A stretch of 64,000 bases of DNA from Odontocerum albicorne (Eukaryota > Arthropoda > Insecta > Trichoptera > Odontoceridae): contig OX463838.1 in assembly GCA_949825065.1 (NCBI GenBank), positions 3,202,251-3,266,250 of the forward strand, given 5' to 3'. The first letter of the stretch is position 1. Each line of letters starts with the position of its first letter. Below are positions 10,576-20,624 of the stretch, one piece after another. The notes under the pieces are model-generated. The model saw nothing but the letters and a program-made list of their open reading frames with translations, ran no database searches and had not been told where the DNA came from. A program made the translations under genes and the position numbers.

Positions 10576-11073
10576 TGCTGAGTATTTATTTTTTAATGGT
10601 TTTTATTTTTAAATCGAAACGTTAAATACTGTTTTTGAATAGAGTTTTACAAGTACCATTGATTTCCCACTCCTGACAAGTGGAATAAAACAGATTTAGG
10701 GATTAACCGTGTGGAAAAGGAAGCTGTAACCCCGGGCCTTGAGAATCTACATGATGAGGTGCAGCCATGAGATGTTGGATCTTCAGTACTGTGGTGCAGA
10801 TCTTATCTGTTCAACATGTCCAATATTCTACCTGTAAATTGAAACACCCCCGGCAGAGACAAATTTTTGCAGTGAGACGTTGATATTTCACATTTCGTAA
10901 TTCAACAATTATTCGTATTTTTATCCATTTTTTTTAATTTAACTGATTTATTTAACATTTTACTTAAGACACTGGATTAACGCTACTTCATAAAATAGCA
11001 AGAAAAAATAAATTTTTACAAGTCTGTAAAAAATAAATTATTATAAGTCTTTATAATATTATAACGATCTTTC
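10576..11073. other. No gene seen; small GC-balanced patch
   Basis: A patch at about 10690-10860 is GC-richer than its flanks and matches nothing else in the window. The rest is AT-rich. No frame was recognised. Confidence 0.35.
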
Positions 11074-11578
11074 ATATATAGCAGTGTTCCCCAACTTTTT
11101 TAGATCTGTGGACCGGTAAAAAAAGGAAAAAAAATTCGCGGACCACTAATACTGAAATAAAAATGGTTTTTATATTTAATGTTTTTTTAATCTTATATTG
11201 TGACAGATGGACATATGTAACTATAATTGACAAATATAACAGTTAAACAATTTTAATTGTAACATTGTCTGATACAATTTAAATTGAACAAAAACCATGA
11301 GGTTTTTGCAACAAACTAATGCGAAACCTGCTGTTGATCTTTGCTAATATATTGGATATTCTTGGCTGCAGTGCTGTCTCTGACAGACCAAGTGCTGCAT
11401 TCACGTCCAGTCTATTCCTTTGTTTCCATTTTATTGAGGACATGGATGAAAATCCTATATTTAATATTTTTGCATGGCGAATTTCTTGAAATTTGGCATA
11501 CTGTTTGCGGCCCGGCGGAAAGTCTCTGCGGCCCGGCACCGGGCCGCGGACCACCGGCTGGGGAACACTGATATATAG
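11074..11578. mobile_element. hAT MITE, copy 1, with 8-bp target duplication
   Basis: A 489-bp element (11082-11570) with CAGTGTTCCCCAAC at the left end and its complement at the right, and a perfect 8-bp target duplication, ATATATAG, at 11074-11081 and 11571-11578. Terminal CAGNG and an 8-bp duplication define the hAT superfamily. On the minus strand it keeps a short reading that looks like a ZBED/hAT transposase C-terminus (RNRLDVNAALGLSETALQPR), so it is a deletion derivative of an autonomous element. Confidence 0.9.
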
Positions 11579-11813
11579 TACACGTTTTCTAAGAAAATAT
11601 AAATTTATCGTATGATGAGACGAAAAAGACAAAATAATATTTTATGAAAACGTTTCACTGTAAATAAAATATAAATAATTTATATTTAACGAAAAAAAAA
11701 ATAGTACGAAAATAACTTTTAGTCAATAAAAAGATCTCATAATGCACATTTAACGTTTCGCAGCTCTGTTATTAAAAAAAATATCTCATTTTCAGTACAA
11801 AATCATCTTAAAC

Positions 11814-12043
11814 ATTACTTTCTATTTTGTAATTTGTTTTATCAAACACCGTTTATTTAACTTTTTGTAATGGTATAACAAGTCTTGTTTGTGCTCCCCT
11901 GAAGATGAGGTGAAAGCCTTGAAACCGGTAGGGTTATACCGTTACAAAAAGTGGAATAAACAGTGATTGATAAAACAAATTACAATGTCTTTAAACCTCC
12001 ACAACTTTAATAATTTAAGTATAAACAATATATTACTTTCTAT
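11814..12043. mobile_element. PLE terminal unit 2 with intact hammerhead-like core
   Basis: A 206-bp insertion (11826-12031) flanked by a perfect 12-bp duplication, ATTACTTTCTAT (11814-11825 and 12032-12043). The left part is a shortened inverted arm (GTAATTTGTTTTATC to GTATAAC) without its hammerhead. The right arm is complete, with the core at 11896-11933 and the tail AAACAATAT. It is a compact non-autonomous derivative of a Penelope-like element. Confidence 0.8.
11896..11933 (+). ncRNA. Hammerhead-like ribozyme core, PLE family 1
   Basis: In order: CCC (stem I 5'), CUGAAGA (11899-11905), an extra U, GAGG-loop-CCUU as stem II, GAAA (11921-11924), the palindromic CCGG, UA and then GGG (stem I 3'). 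Further out, UUUGU and ACAAA could extend stem I. Both conserved boxes are intact. Stem III is only the self-complementary CCGG, so activity might need a dimer. Hammerheads are known from Penelope-like elements; cleavage here is inferred, not shown. Confidence 0.6.
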
Positions 12044-12119
12044 GATTCGCGTTTCAGGTTGCTTTAAATATCACACTTTGCATAATTACAAATTAGATCT
12101 ACATTCAAATCCATTCTCT

Positions 12120-12772
12120 GGCACTACCATCGAGAGGAAGGGAAGATGCAGACTCAGCAGACACACATGACACGCATGGCAACAAATAAAATGTTCACTA
12201 TCCCTAGAGTTAAAACCTCTTTTGCCCAAAGGCAATATGCTTATTTGGCTCCCATTACATACAATGGCGTGCCGACTTCAATAAAGGTAAAGGTAGGAAA
12301 ACCATTTAGACAGTCGATCGGAGCGTGGTTGTTATTGCGACAGGATTTTGAGTACTTGGGCTTTCAGGATGAATGACGAGTGGAAGGGATTTATGTGAGA
12401 TTTGTGATTGTGTGCGGTATAGTGTGGGATGAATATTTTTGGTCTTTCTGGAGTGATGATGTGTGAGGAGCTGAATTTCGCAAGATGTTTCCAGTTGTAG
12501 TTGAGTGTCACTCTCAGGTTGATGAGAGCGTGCAACGGGGTTTTGTCTGTGTGTAATCAAAAATCGGAAAGAAGTATCGATTTATTTTTTTCATGCTAAA
12601 TATCCTCAGTGAGATACAGGCAAAAGCCTAGTTTACTGGGTATACGACAAATGAAAGGCAACAAACCCAGATCCATTAAAATTGTATGTCCAAATCAAAT
12701 TTTCTGTGGTTTTTCTCAAATTGTGTATATTTCTTGTCATGTGTAATAATAAATAAATAATAAATAAATAAA
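12120..12772 (+). mobile_element. LINE-C 3' end with RT C-terminal codons, copy 2
   Basis: It is nearly identical to the minus-strand copy at 9962-10575. The coding end at 12146-12376 carries the same RVKTSFAQRQ and GKPFRQSIGAWLL segments and stops at 12374-12376. The 3' untranslated region ends in AATAAATAAATAATAAATAA. High similarity to the 10-kb copy suggests recent activity of this LINE. Confidence 0.8.
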
Positions 12773-12985
12773 TTCAGCATCTTTAAGATGGAAGTCTAGT
12801 TTACATAGATTAGTGCCTTTTGAGATGCATACATTTTTAAGTCGACACTTAAGATACAAGTTTTTTACGATCAATTCGTCTATAATATATTAAATCCTTT
12901 TCCTTTCATTATCATTATTGGTCATATACAAATCTTGTTCTAATCAAAGTATAATTTTTCCTTAACCACAACACTGATACATCAG
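12773..12985. other. No gene seen
   Basis: AT-rich sequence with no recognised feature. Confidence 0.35.
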
Positions 12986-12989
12986 AGAT

Positions 12990-13232
12990 AAAGAAAACTA
13001 ATTATAATTAAATAGAGGCTACAACTCTAAAGTGTGGACTTCAGAGGATGGTGTCTGACCACCCGGAAGAGACGCCCGGCCCTGTCCTCTTATCGCAGCC
13101 TCCACGGGCAGGCAGCTGTCAGCGCAAGATGCATGGATGGACCGGGGCTCCTCAAGGAGCTGGGCTAGTAATATGATTTTGGCGCCCAATACTAGGATCG
13201 ATATACGAGTATAAATTGTATACACATATATT
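12990..13232. other. GC-rich low-repeat island 2
   Basis: The block at 13030-13190 is strikingly GC-rich compared with its surroundings and includes GGCAGGCAGCTGTCAGCG with a CAGCTG E-box. The minus-strand frame of 68 codons has no recognisable domain. Nothing like it recurs in the window. It may be a conserved regulatory element, an exon or a captured fragment. Confidence 0.35.
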
Positions 13233-13264
13233 TAAAATGTAAGAAAAAATGCTGAAAAAATATT

Positions 13265-13435
13265 TTTTTGAGGCAGTAACTACTAAAACTGACTAGGAGT
13301 TTTCTCTACCAGTTTCATAGATCTTACCATTTTGCCCTTTTACTTAGGGTAGTCCAGTTGCGTCTTTTACTCGGTCAGTCCAACGTATTGGAGTTCTTCC
13401 TGTTATGCGTCGTCATTTCATGCCTCCAGTAACCA
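13265..13435 (-). pseudogene. RTE-7 tail fragment
   Basis: The minus-strand reading is RRITGRTPIRWTDRVKDATG, the GRP.RW.D...-type segment near the C-terminus of RTE-class proteins, followed after a stop by a short VRSMKLVEK-like tail. It is truncated and is a different subfamily from the others here. Confidence 0.6.
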
Positions 13436-13454
13436 CAAACCTCCCTAAACTAAT

Positions 13455-13645
13455 TATTTATAATTATAGCATTAACACTGTGGAGGTTTAAATAAATTGT
13501 AATTATTTTCATCAGGGGGGCACAAACAAGTCTTGTTTGTGCTCCCCCGATGATGAGACGCAAACCGTGAAACCGGTAGGGTAGCGCCATTATATAAAGT
13601 GGAATAAACAGTGTTTGACTAAAAAAATTACAATGTTTTTTTATT
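13455..13645. mobile_element. PLE terminal unit 3, degraded
   Basis: The left arm (TAGCATTAACACTGTGGAGG, minus orientation) meets a plus-strand arm at about 13530. The plus hammerhead region (about 13544-13582) has CCGATGA instead of CUGAUGA, so the core is broken, although GAAACCGGTAGGG is kept. No clear target duplication was found. Confidence 0.65.
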
Positions 13646-13844
13646 CATAAGGAGACTAACAGGATTTTAGGCAACACTCAAATCAAACTGTATGTATTGA
13701 CACTATTGCTATTTAAATAACAGTTTTTTTAGAAGTTTAGAACGCACACTCATTAGCTTTTCTTTGTGATACATTTTTTCTTTAATTTGTAAAATTTCCT
13801 AGTCCACATTTTTCAGTTATTTATATTGGATATACATACACCAA

Positions 13845-14165
13845 CACCCTATATACTTTTAGAGGTAGGCCGAAAGAACAGAGCGTCAGTCTTTTACATC
13901 TCGACACACATCATTCACCTTTTCTACATCTATATAATTTCCTATACAACTCCTTCGATTTTTTAGACTTTTTTACGTTTCTTTAAAAATATCAGTCGCT
14001 TGATCCAACAATAGTTTTCTTGGTATTTCTCTTCCACCCTTACTACTTACATTTGCACTACATATTTGTTTGATTGGTCTCTCTTCATTCATTCTTTCTA
14101 CATACCCAAACTTTTTCAGAATGCTCTTATTCGTCTTACTTAAAACATATTTTATTCGTGTTTTT
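13845..14165 (-). pseudogene. RTE-R C-terminus, minus-strand copy
   Basis: The reverse complement gives the family order: WFGHVERM-like, then SGRSGRGKS-like, then DQATDIFKETKKV-like and a CRDVKD-like end. Frames are broken. It ends near the GAACAGAGCG tail motif shared with 21150 and 63600. Confidence 0.6.
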
Positions 14166-14660
14166 TACCTGATATGAAGTAAAAACACCTTTGTATAAAC
14201 GTAAAATAAAAAAATATATAATTTTGAAATGCATCGAAAAATTTACAACCCTATAAAAATAAATTAGTTTTTTTGGTCAACCTAGACCAGCCCAGTGGTT
14301 GTCCATTTCAGTTTCCTGTTGAGGTTAACAACCCAGAAAAGTACACGTCTTTTGGGGTCTGCTGTCCTCTTTTGGCGACGATTATTTTTTCCACCGATCC
14401 ACGAGTAGATATCTTCAAAGTCCATTCGGACAAGCCACGGTGTATACACTGAATGGAGTAAATAAAATAAAATCGATCTTGGCAGAAGATCGATAACTCG
14501 ATGACTGATTGTGGATCAAGTTTCCGTTTTTGGAAAAGGAGATCTGTCGAGATAAGGAGAATATTTGAGGGATATTGATATGAAAGAAAGGAATAGCATT
14601 TTAAATGTTTAGATATTTCTAAAAAAATAAATAATAATGATAAAATGGCAATCTATAAAG
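14166..14660. other. Unassigned, possibly a retroelement 3' end
   Basis: The segment 14280-14475 is GC-balanced and ends GTATACACTGAATGGAGT followed by AATAAAATAAAAT, which looks like a polyadenylated retroelement end. No coding match was recognised. Confidence 0.35.
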
Positions 14661-14664
14661 CGCT

Positions 14665-15372
14665 CTTTAGAGCAGTGTTCCCCAACCGGTGGTCTCGGTT
14701 CCCCAACAGAGATTTTCCGCCGGGCCGCAAACAGTATGTCAAATTTCAAGAAATTCGCCATGCAAAAATATTAAATACATGATTTTTTCGCTTGTACGTT
14801 GACTTGTATTTTTAGTAATTGTTAAATAAATATAATTGGTATGATAATGCGACACGATGGTTGCTGGTTTTCTCAGAATGGACAGTCATAAATCATCTCA
14901 GATACACTTAGGGAGAACGGAAATATTTGCTCTTGGATAGTGAACTCGGATGCAAAACCCTACCTAAATATATTTCCAAGAATTTCATAATATATAATTG
15001 TTTTCATTTTGGAATGGAATGGTGAGAGTAACAGTACAAACAAGTAAAATAATGTCAGAGACAGCACTGCTGCCAAGAATATCCAATACATTAGCAAAGA
15101 TGCAGCAGCAGGTTTCACATTAGTTTGTTGAAAAAACCCCATTGTTTTTTGTTAAATTTTAATTGTATCAGACAATGTTACAATTAAAATTGTTTAACTG
15201 TTTTATGTATATTGGTTAATTATAGTTACATATGTCCATCTGTCACAATATAAGATTAAAAAAATATTAAATAAAAAAAACATTTTTATTTCAGTATTAG
15301 TGGTCCGCGAAAAATTTTTCCTTTTTTTACCGGTCCACAGGTCTAAAAGGGTTGGGGAACACTACTTAAAAG
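14665..15372. mobile_element. hAT MITE, copy 2
   Basis: About 692 bp bounded by CAGTGTTCCCCAACC at 14673 and the complementary GGTTGGGGAACACT ending near 15364. The flanks CTTTAGAG and CTTAAAAG are a decayed 8-bp duplication (6 of 8). It is in the opposite internal orientation to copy 1 and carries about 200 bp of different AT-rich sequence in the middle, so the two are separate deletion derivatives of one hAT family. Confidence 0.8.
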
Positions 15373-15648
15373 AACCAATTCTCCTCAAGGGTGCTCTAAT
15401 TCGAGACTTAAACTCATTATTATTGAAAGATTGAAAATATTACTTAATAAATATATGTTAGTTGAATATAAGGATAGGAATACAGTGGTAGTGATTATTA
15501 GATTAGGTACTTCACCGCATTTTCATACGTTGAAAAAAACTTATTTGGTAAGAAAACAGCAGAAAACTTACCAATGGAAGACAAACTATAAAGAAACTTT
15601 CTTAGATCTTCCGATACGTGAGAGGAACACATTTGTAGTGTAGTGTTC
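15373..15648. repeat. Dispersed segment upstream of RTE-4
   Basis: 15600-15648 (AGATCTTCCGATA...AACACATTTG) resembles sequence at 3585-3660 and the satellite founder at 37295. An open frame of 70 codons (15431-15643) has no recognisable domain. Confidence 0.4.
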
Positions 15649-15689
15649 AAATAAAATCCCCTAAAAAGGGATTTTAGGGGATTTTATTT
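15649..15689. repeat. Perfect 18-bp hairpin
   Basis: Left arm 15649-15666 (AAATAAAATCCCCTAAAA), loop 15667-15671 (AGGGA), right arm 15672-15689, an exact reverse complement. It sits at the junction with the RTE-4 pseudogene. Confidence 0.9.
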
Positions 15690-16157
15690 CGACAACGGGT
15701 AGTCAAATGCTACGTTTGGTCAGTGTTATTGCATGCAGTGGAATCATGGACCCTCAAAGTTAATAGTATGAACTGACTGGAATCATTCGAAATGTGGATG
15801 TACTGGAGAATGCTACGGATACCCTGGACGGATATGGTCAGCAACACAAGGGTTCTTCAAAGAGCCAAAGTTGATAGAGAGTTTCTGACTAATATTAAAA
15901 TCCGAAAGGTATCCTACTTGGGCCATGCACTTAGAGGAGCAAATTACAAATTACTGCACCTGATCATCCAAGATAAAATAGAAGGCCGACGAGGTCTTGG
16001 CAGGAGGCAAATCTCCTGGCTCCGCAATATACGTGATTGGACATTGGCATAAGGGGCGATGGAGATCTTTTTCGGGCTGTCGGGGACAAAGATGCCTACT
16101 CTCAGGTAATATTCAACGTTGGGGGGACCTGACATGACACTGAGAAGAAGAAAAAAA
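15690..16157 (+). pseudogene. RTE-4 C-terminus
   Basis: The reading VESWTLK, FEMWMYWRMLRIPWTDMV, then KIRKVSYLGHALRG and GRRQISWLRNIRDW is an RTE-class C-terminal region. The frame is open from 15792 to 16052; one stop lies just upstream. The 3' end is the short repeat GAGAAGAAGAAAAAAAAG. Three minus-strand copies of the same family lie at 20.3, 28.3 and 32.3 kb. Confidence 0.8.
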
Positions 16158-16159
16158 AG

Positions 16160-16270
16160 GGTTATCGTCAAGTCCTACCTAAAGCGACACACGTCGCCCA
16201 TATATCTAACACTAAGAGGAAGACCATTCCATGTCACAGCACCATAAAATGGAAAAACTCTATCATAATA
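16160..16270 (-). pseudogene. Short non-LTR RT tail
   Basis: The minus-strand reading GAVTWNGLPLSVRYMGDVCR has the WN.LP..VR motif found at the C-terminus of many non-LTR polyproteins. It is only about 30 codons long and the family is not identified. Confidence 0.45.
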
Positions 16271-16499
16271 TCCACCATATTGAAGCAATTTGAAACAATA
16301 AATCTATAAGATGAAAAAGAAATTGACCTTAAGTTTAAATCCCCTTCGGTGTAATATTTCTCAATGCAGATTCGAAAGATACAATGGACACATCCTATTA
16401 AGGGACTTGAATACAAATATACCGAGTTTGAAATCGGTTTGCGATACTTACACTAGTGTAAACTTTTTAGAAGTGGAGTAATATGACAATATTTATGAC

Positions 16500-17079
16500 T
16501 ATACTTGGGAAAACGTAGGATGGTTCCTGTGACATTTGAAACGCCATGTCTCAAAGGGATGGATTAAAATCGTTTTTTTTACAAATCGAATACTTTTTTT
16601 ATAAATTGAAAAATATAATAGTTTTTCTCTAAACTGACGTTTTAATTCCTAATTATCATTTTACTGACTTTCTAATGTATTGTATAATTTGTATCTATAT
16701 TTAAATTGGCAAAGATCCACTTTGAATTAATACTAATTACGGACATTTAATTTTAGGTATAAAAAAATCGAAAATCCCATTATCGAATACCCCATCCCTA
16801 GCCAATGCAGACTAACGTAGTGCATTTTGACAAACGTCATCAAATATTATTTGATTTAGACAAACTGCCACGTTTTTGCTAATTTGTAACAAGATGTATT
16901 CATTTGTCATTATTCTTAGTTTCATGTAATATATTTACCTAAATAACTTACTATTTATTAGAATCGAGGCTTACATTAAAGTTGATAAAATAATTAAAAT
17001 TACTAAACGTCGTTGCAAGGTTGTATTGGGGCAAATTTGTGAACTGTGACAGGAACCGTGCTACAATTTCTTAAGTTTA
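16500..17079. mobile_element. TIR element E (MITE), copy 1
   Basis: About 575 bp with ends TACTTGGGAAAACGTAGG and, inverted, ACTTAAGAAATTGTAGC, followed on both sides by GGTTCCTGTGACA or GGTTCCTGTCACA. The interior is AT-rich and non-coding. A second, better-preserved copy lies inverted at 46615-47167 with TA on both sides, consistent with a Tc1/mariner-type MITE. Confidence 0.75.
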
Positions 17080-17957
17080 CCATATATCAGCCTAGCTGCT
17101 GCATTGAAAACAGAGTTCAGTCTAGAAATTTGCGAATCAGGCAAAAATAATGAACAAAGTGTTGCAGAATGAACCAATGCTATTTCACACCTAAAAATTA
17201 GGTTTTTGTAATCGCATAAAATGATTTTATTAATAATTTACGATTTCTGCTTGTTTATAATGCTATTACGACGCTATATCTAAGAACACATCCATATTTG
17301 GATCAGGCAATAGGGAGTGTGCTTCTCAGGGCAGTTAATGGATGTTATTTCAGGAGTATGCTTTGATTTACTTTTGATAACAAAGCTCGAGTAGGTTGTT
17401 TTATTTTTATGTTTATTCTAAAGCTGCAGCATTTACTTAAAAATAAACTTAATACGTATGCAAAAAAATAAAACGAAAAACCTTAAAATCGAATTCTAAC
17501 ATAAACACTTGTTTTACACAACAGTGTTAAGTGAAATATAAACATTTTTGTGTAGTATTATACTTCCGTTTAATACTATATAAGCTGGTGGGTGTATTGC
17601 CATGAGGAAACCTCTTACACTCAACAAGAAATAAGTTAACACGCTTCACGTGAAAACCATATATTAATTTCTTGAATCTTCGAAAAGACTGTAACAAAGA
17701 AATAAATAAAATGATTATTTTAATAATAGCCATCTGCTAAATATGTTTCCCATTTAAAATTCATCCCTTTGGATATCCAGACCCTGGTCTACCCGTAAGA
17801 TTATATTTTTTTCCCCGCCCCATTTACCATTGAATCACAACTATCCCTACTTCTCTCCCCCTACCTCATTCATCTTATAGAATATACACTTGCAGAAGAA
17901 ATACATTGTGATCAATTTAGTTTACTAGTTGCAGCGCGTGAAATATTCACGGAAGTA
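17080..17957. other. No gene seen; contains a SINE tail
   Basis: AT-rich. 17575-17665 on the minus strand resembles the 3' half of the SINE (GGTTTTCACGTGAAG, then ATGGCAATACACCCACCAG), a truncated copy. The rest holds nothing recognised. Confidence 0.4.
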
Positions 17958-18009
17958 AAACAAATTCTACATTTATGAAAATATATATTCATAAATGTAA
18001 AATTTGTTT
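17958..18009. repeat. 22-bp hairpin
   Basis: Arms at 17958-17979 and 17988-18009 match at 21 of 22 positions, with an 8-base loop of alternating AT. It lies directly upstream of the PLE-2 end. Confidence 0.85.
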
Positions 18010-18350
18010 ATATATATATATATAATTTATACATCATCCCCTTTTACACTGGTTCAAAAATTGTTAGCTAGGTATTTCAAATTCGTTCATTATCACGGAC
18101 CCACCGAGATTCAAATTTCGAATTACTTTCGGAGAGAATCCAAATATTCCTCTCTCGCTCTCTTGTATTCAAAATTCAATTCTCGTATTCTTTCTTTGAC
18201 GACAACCATCGTATGGGTTTTGGCCTATTTATACTATGATCTTCACCTGACGATGAAGACGGAGATCTTCGAAACCGGTTGTAAACTCAAAATAAACCAG
18301 TGGTGAACACAAAAATGTAAAATAAGTGTTTTATTCATTTATTTTTTACC
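18010..18350 (+). mobile_element. PLE-2 terminal repeat with hammerhead-like core
   Basis: This segment is unlike PLE family 1 except at the conserved ribozyme-like core, and it ends with AATAAACC and GTTTTATTC. I read it as the terminal repeat of a second Penelope-like family. The 100-codon frame here shows no domain and is probably chance. Confidence 0.55.
18242..18288 (+). ncRNA. Hammerhead-like ribozyme core, PLE family 2
   Basis: CUGACGA (18247-18253), an extra U, stem II GAAGA/UCUUC with loop CGGAGA, then GAAA (18271-18274), CCGG, UU and GUAAAC. Stem II is a perfect 5-bp helix. UUCAC before the core can pair with GUAAA after it at 4 of 5 positions. Both conserved boxes are intact, as in family 1, including the extra U after CUGANGA. 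Cleavage is untested. Confidence 0.6.
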
Positions 18351-18821
18351 TAACATTAATCCTTTAAAAAAATAGGTACTAACGGAAATGGAACTCGCAA
18401 TCCTCGAGTTGGGAGATGTTACGGATGATATAAATAATACAAAAGTAAATTGAAATGAACAAAACAATAACAACAATATAATACAAACACCATAATTTCA
18501 TCAATGGCTACAATACCGAAGCAGAGATAGGAAAAATATAAAATGGAAAAATACGTTACGTCATCGAAATAAATGTTTTTTATATCACTGTTTGGAGCAT
18601 ATACACGACAGTGCGAGTTAAATGTCTGTTGGTAGCACGTTTCAGAATATGACAGAATAGACAGCCAAGAAAGACATGAAGCTATATTACAATATAATAC
18701 ACATATAAAATTGAAACATTGTCACTTTGTTTTCTGCCACTTAATTTTTGCATATCATAATGCATTTCAACTATTACTGTGTTATTATCAAATGAGTTGA
18801 CGAGAATTGCATAAAACTATT
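18351..18821. other. No gene seen
   Basis: AT-rich. 18370-18415 vaguely resembles a SINE head on the minus strand, but it is too decayed to call. Confidence 0.35.
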
Positions 18822-19200
18822 TTATTTTTTATTTTATTTACACATGATAAGAAATATACACAATAAGCGAAAAAACTACAGGTAATTTAATTTGGACATA
18901 CAATTTTAATGGATCTGGGTTTATTGCCTTTTATTCGTCGTGTACCCAGTAAACTAGGCTTTTGCCTGTACATCACTGAGGATATTTAACATGAAAAAAT
19001 AAATCTATACTTCTTTCCGATTTTCGATTAAATAAAAACAAAACCCCGTTGCACATTCTCATCAACCTGACAAACAGTGACACTCAATTACAACTGGAAA
19101 CATCATGCGAAATCAAACTCCTCACACATCATCACTCCAGAAAGACCACAATATGTTATACCACACACAATCATAAAAATAAAAACAAAAATATACAAAT
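18822..19200 (-). repeat. LINE-C 3' end, minus copy
   Basis: It starts on + with TTTTATTTTATTTACACATG and runs through the same 3' untranslated segment as 9962-10340. The coding end is missing. It is diverged by small indels. Confidence 0.7.
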
Positions 19201-19424
19201 ATAAAACAGAAAAAACCCACACTCAAGAATAACACTGAATAATAGTGTTTTAATTTTATATTACAATAATAATTACTGAATTTCCACAAAGTGATGCCGA
19301 AATTATTTGACTTTCAAAGATCAAATTTATATAGTGTCGTTTAGAGAGCAAACTATCCTTAATGGTGCTCTAACTCGGGACTCGGGGTCTAGCAGATATG
19401 CTAGCGCTCGACTGAACAAACTTA

Positions 19425-19620
19425 CTGGATTATTGCCATGTGGCAACCTCTTACAACTAACCTGAAAATTTTTATTGAGGGTTTAAGTAAAAAATAGACT
19501 AAAAACCTCTTTTTATTTTTCAAAAAATAATGTGGTATACAGCGGAAGTCGAATACACGATCTCTGGGTAGGAAGAAGGTATCTTATTAACCAGACCACG
19601 AAGGTTGTTAAAAAATTATA
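19425..19620 (-). repeat. SINE, minus strand, diverged
   Basis: The reverse complement begins with a tRNA-like head (TCGTGGTCTGGTTAATAAGA as A-box region, GTGTATTCGACTTC as degraded B-box region) and ends with the ATGGCAATAATCC tail seen in the other copies. Confidence 0.6.
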
Positions 19621-19964
19621 ATGCGCAATTTACAATCAAATAATAACAAAAACCGGTCATACCCGACGACCACTATTAGATGTACCATACGCTATATTTA
19701 CTGTGAATGTTTTTACCAAGGATATAAATATAACATGATACATAGATACGTGCGATATCTAAAGGTATTTGCCGTCGGCTAATATATTATTTAGTTAGGT
19801 AGCCAAAAATAATATAATGTACTTATTTAATTGATGGGTTTGTCGATAAACCAAGATCCTGTTCAAATCGGCTGTTCGTTCTGATGGACTGCTTCCAGCT
19901 AATATCTGCGTCACCTAGGCCAACAGGAAGCTCAAGCGGATGCGCATAAACATAAATACTTACA
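19621..19964. other. No gene seen
   Basis: The 19820-19964 part is GC-balanced and carries a minus-strand open frame of 70 codons without a known domain; 19660-19820 is AT-rich. No repeat was recognised. Confidence 0.35.
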
Positions 19965-20042
19965 AAACCATCAAACCGTTTCCTTGCTGGGACAGGTAGA
20001 GAGAACAGAGTGTCAAGCTTTTTATTTCGACACATCCTTATT
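19965..20042 (-). pseudogene. RTE-R tail fragment
   Basis: GGTAGAGAGAACAGAGTGTC matches the 3' end of RTE-R at 21150-21190 (GGTAGGCAGAGAAGAAAGAG). Confidence 0.45.
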
Positions 20043-20046
20043 TAAT

Positions 20047-20520
20047 TCTTCTTCTTCTTCCAAGTGTCATGTCAGGTCCCCCGAAACGTTGAATATCACC
20101 TGAGAGTAGGTATATTTGTTCCCGGCAGCACGAAAAAGATCTCCAATGCTCCTTATACCAGTCCAATCACGTATATTGCGGAGTCAGGAGATTTTCCTCC
20201 TGCCAGCACCTCTTCGACTTTCTATTTTGCCTTGGATGATCAGGTGCAGTAATTTGTACTTTGCTCCTCTAAGTACATGACTCAAGTAGGACACCTTTCG
20301 GATTTTAATATCAGTTAGAAACTTTCTATCAACTTTGGCTCTTTGAAGAACGCTCATGCTGCTGACCATATCCGTCCAGGGTATCCGTAGCATTCTCCGG
20401 TGCATCCACATTTCAAATGCTTCCAGTCGGTTCATCTACCAACTTTGAGGGTCCATGATTCCACTCCATGCAATAACACTGACCAAACGTAGCATTTAAC
20501 TAAACGTTGTCGAAGTTTAA
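20047..20520 (-). pseudogene. RTE-4 C-terminus, minus copy 1
   Basis: The frame from 20435 down to 20184 is open (FEMWMHRRMLRIPWTDMV, KIRKVSYLSHVLRG), followed by a frame change and the tail FRAAGNKYTYSQVIFN. The 3' end is the (GAA)n run at 20048-20060. It is 5'-truncated. Confidence 0.75.
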
Positions 20521-20624
20521 ACTTTAGATTATTATCGCAGAATACGCTTCTCATTTTATTAAAAGCCGCACGAGATGATTTAACTCTACAGAGAGAAATT
20601 TAAATCGATCGAATTTTTAAAACT

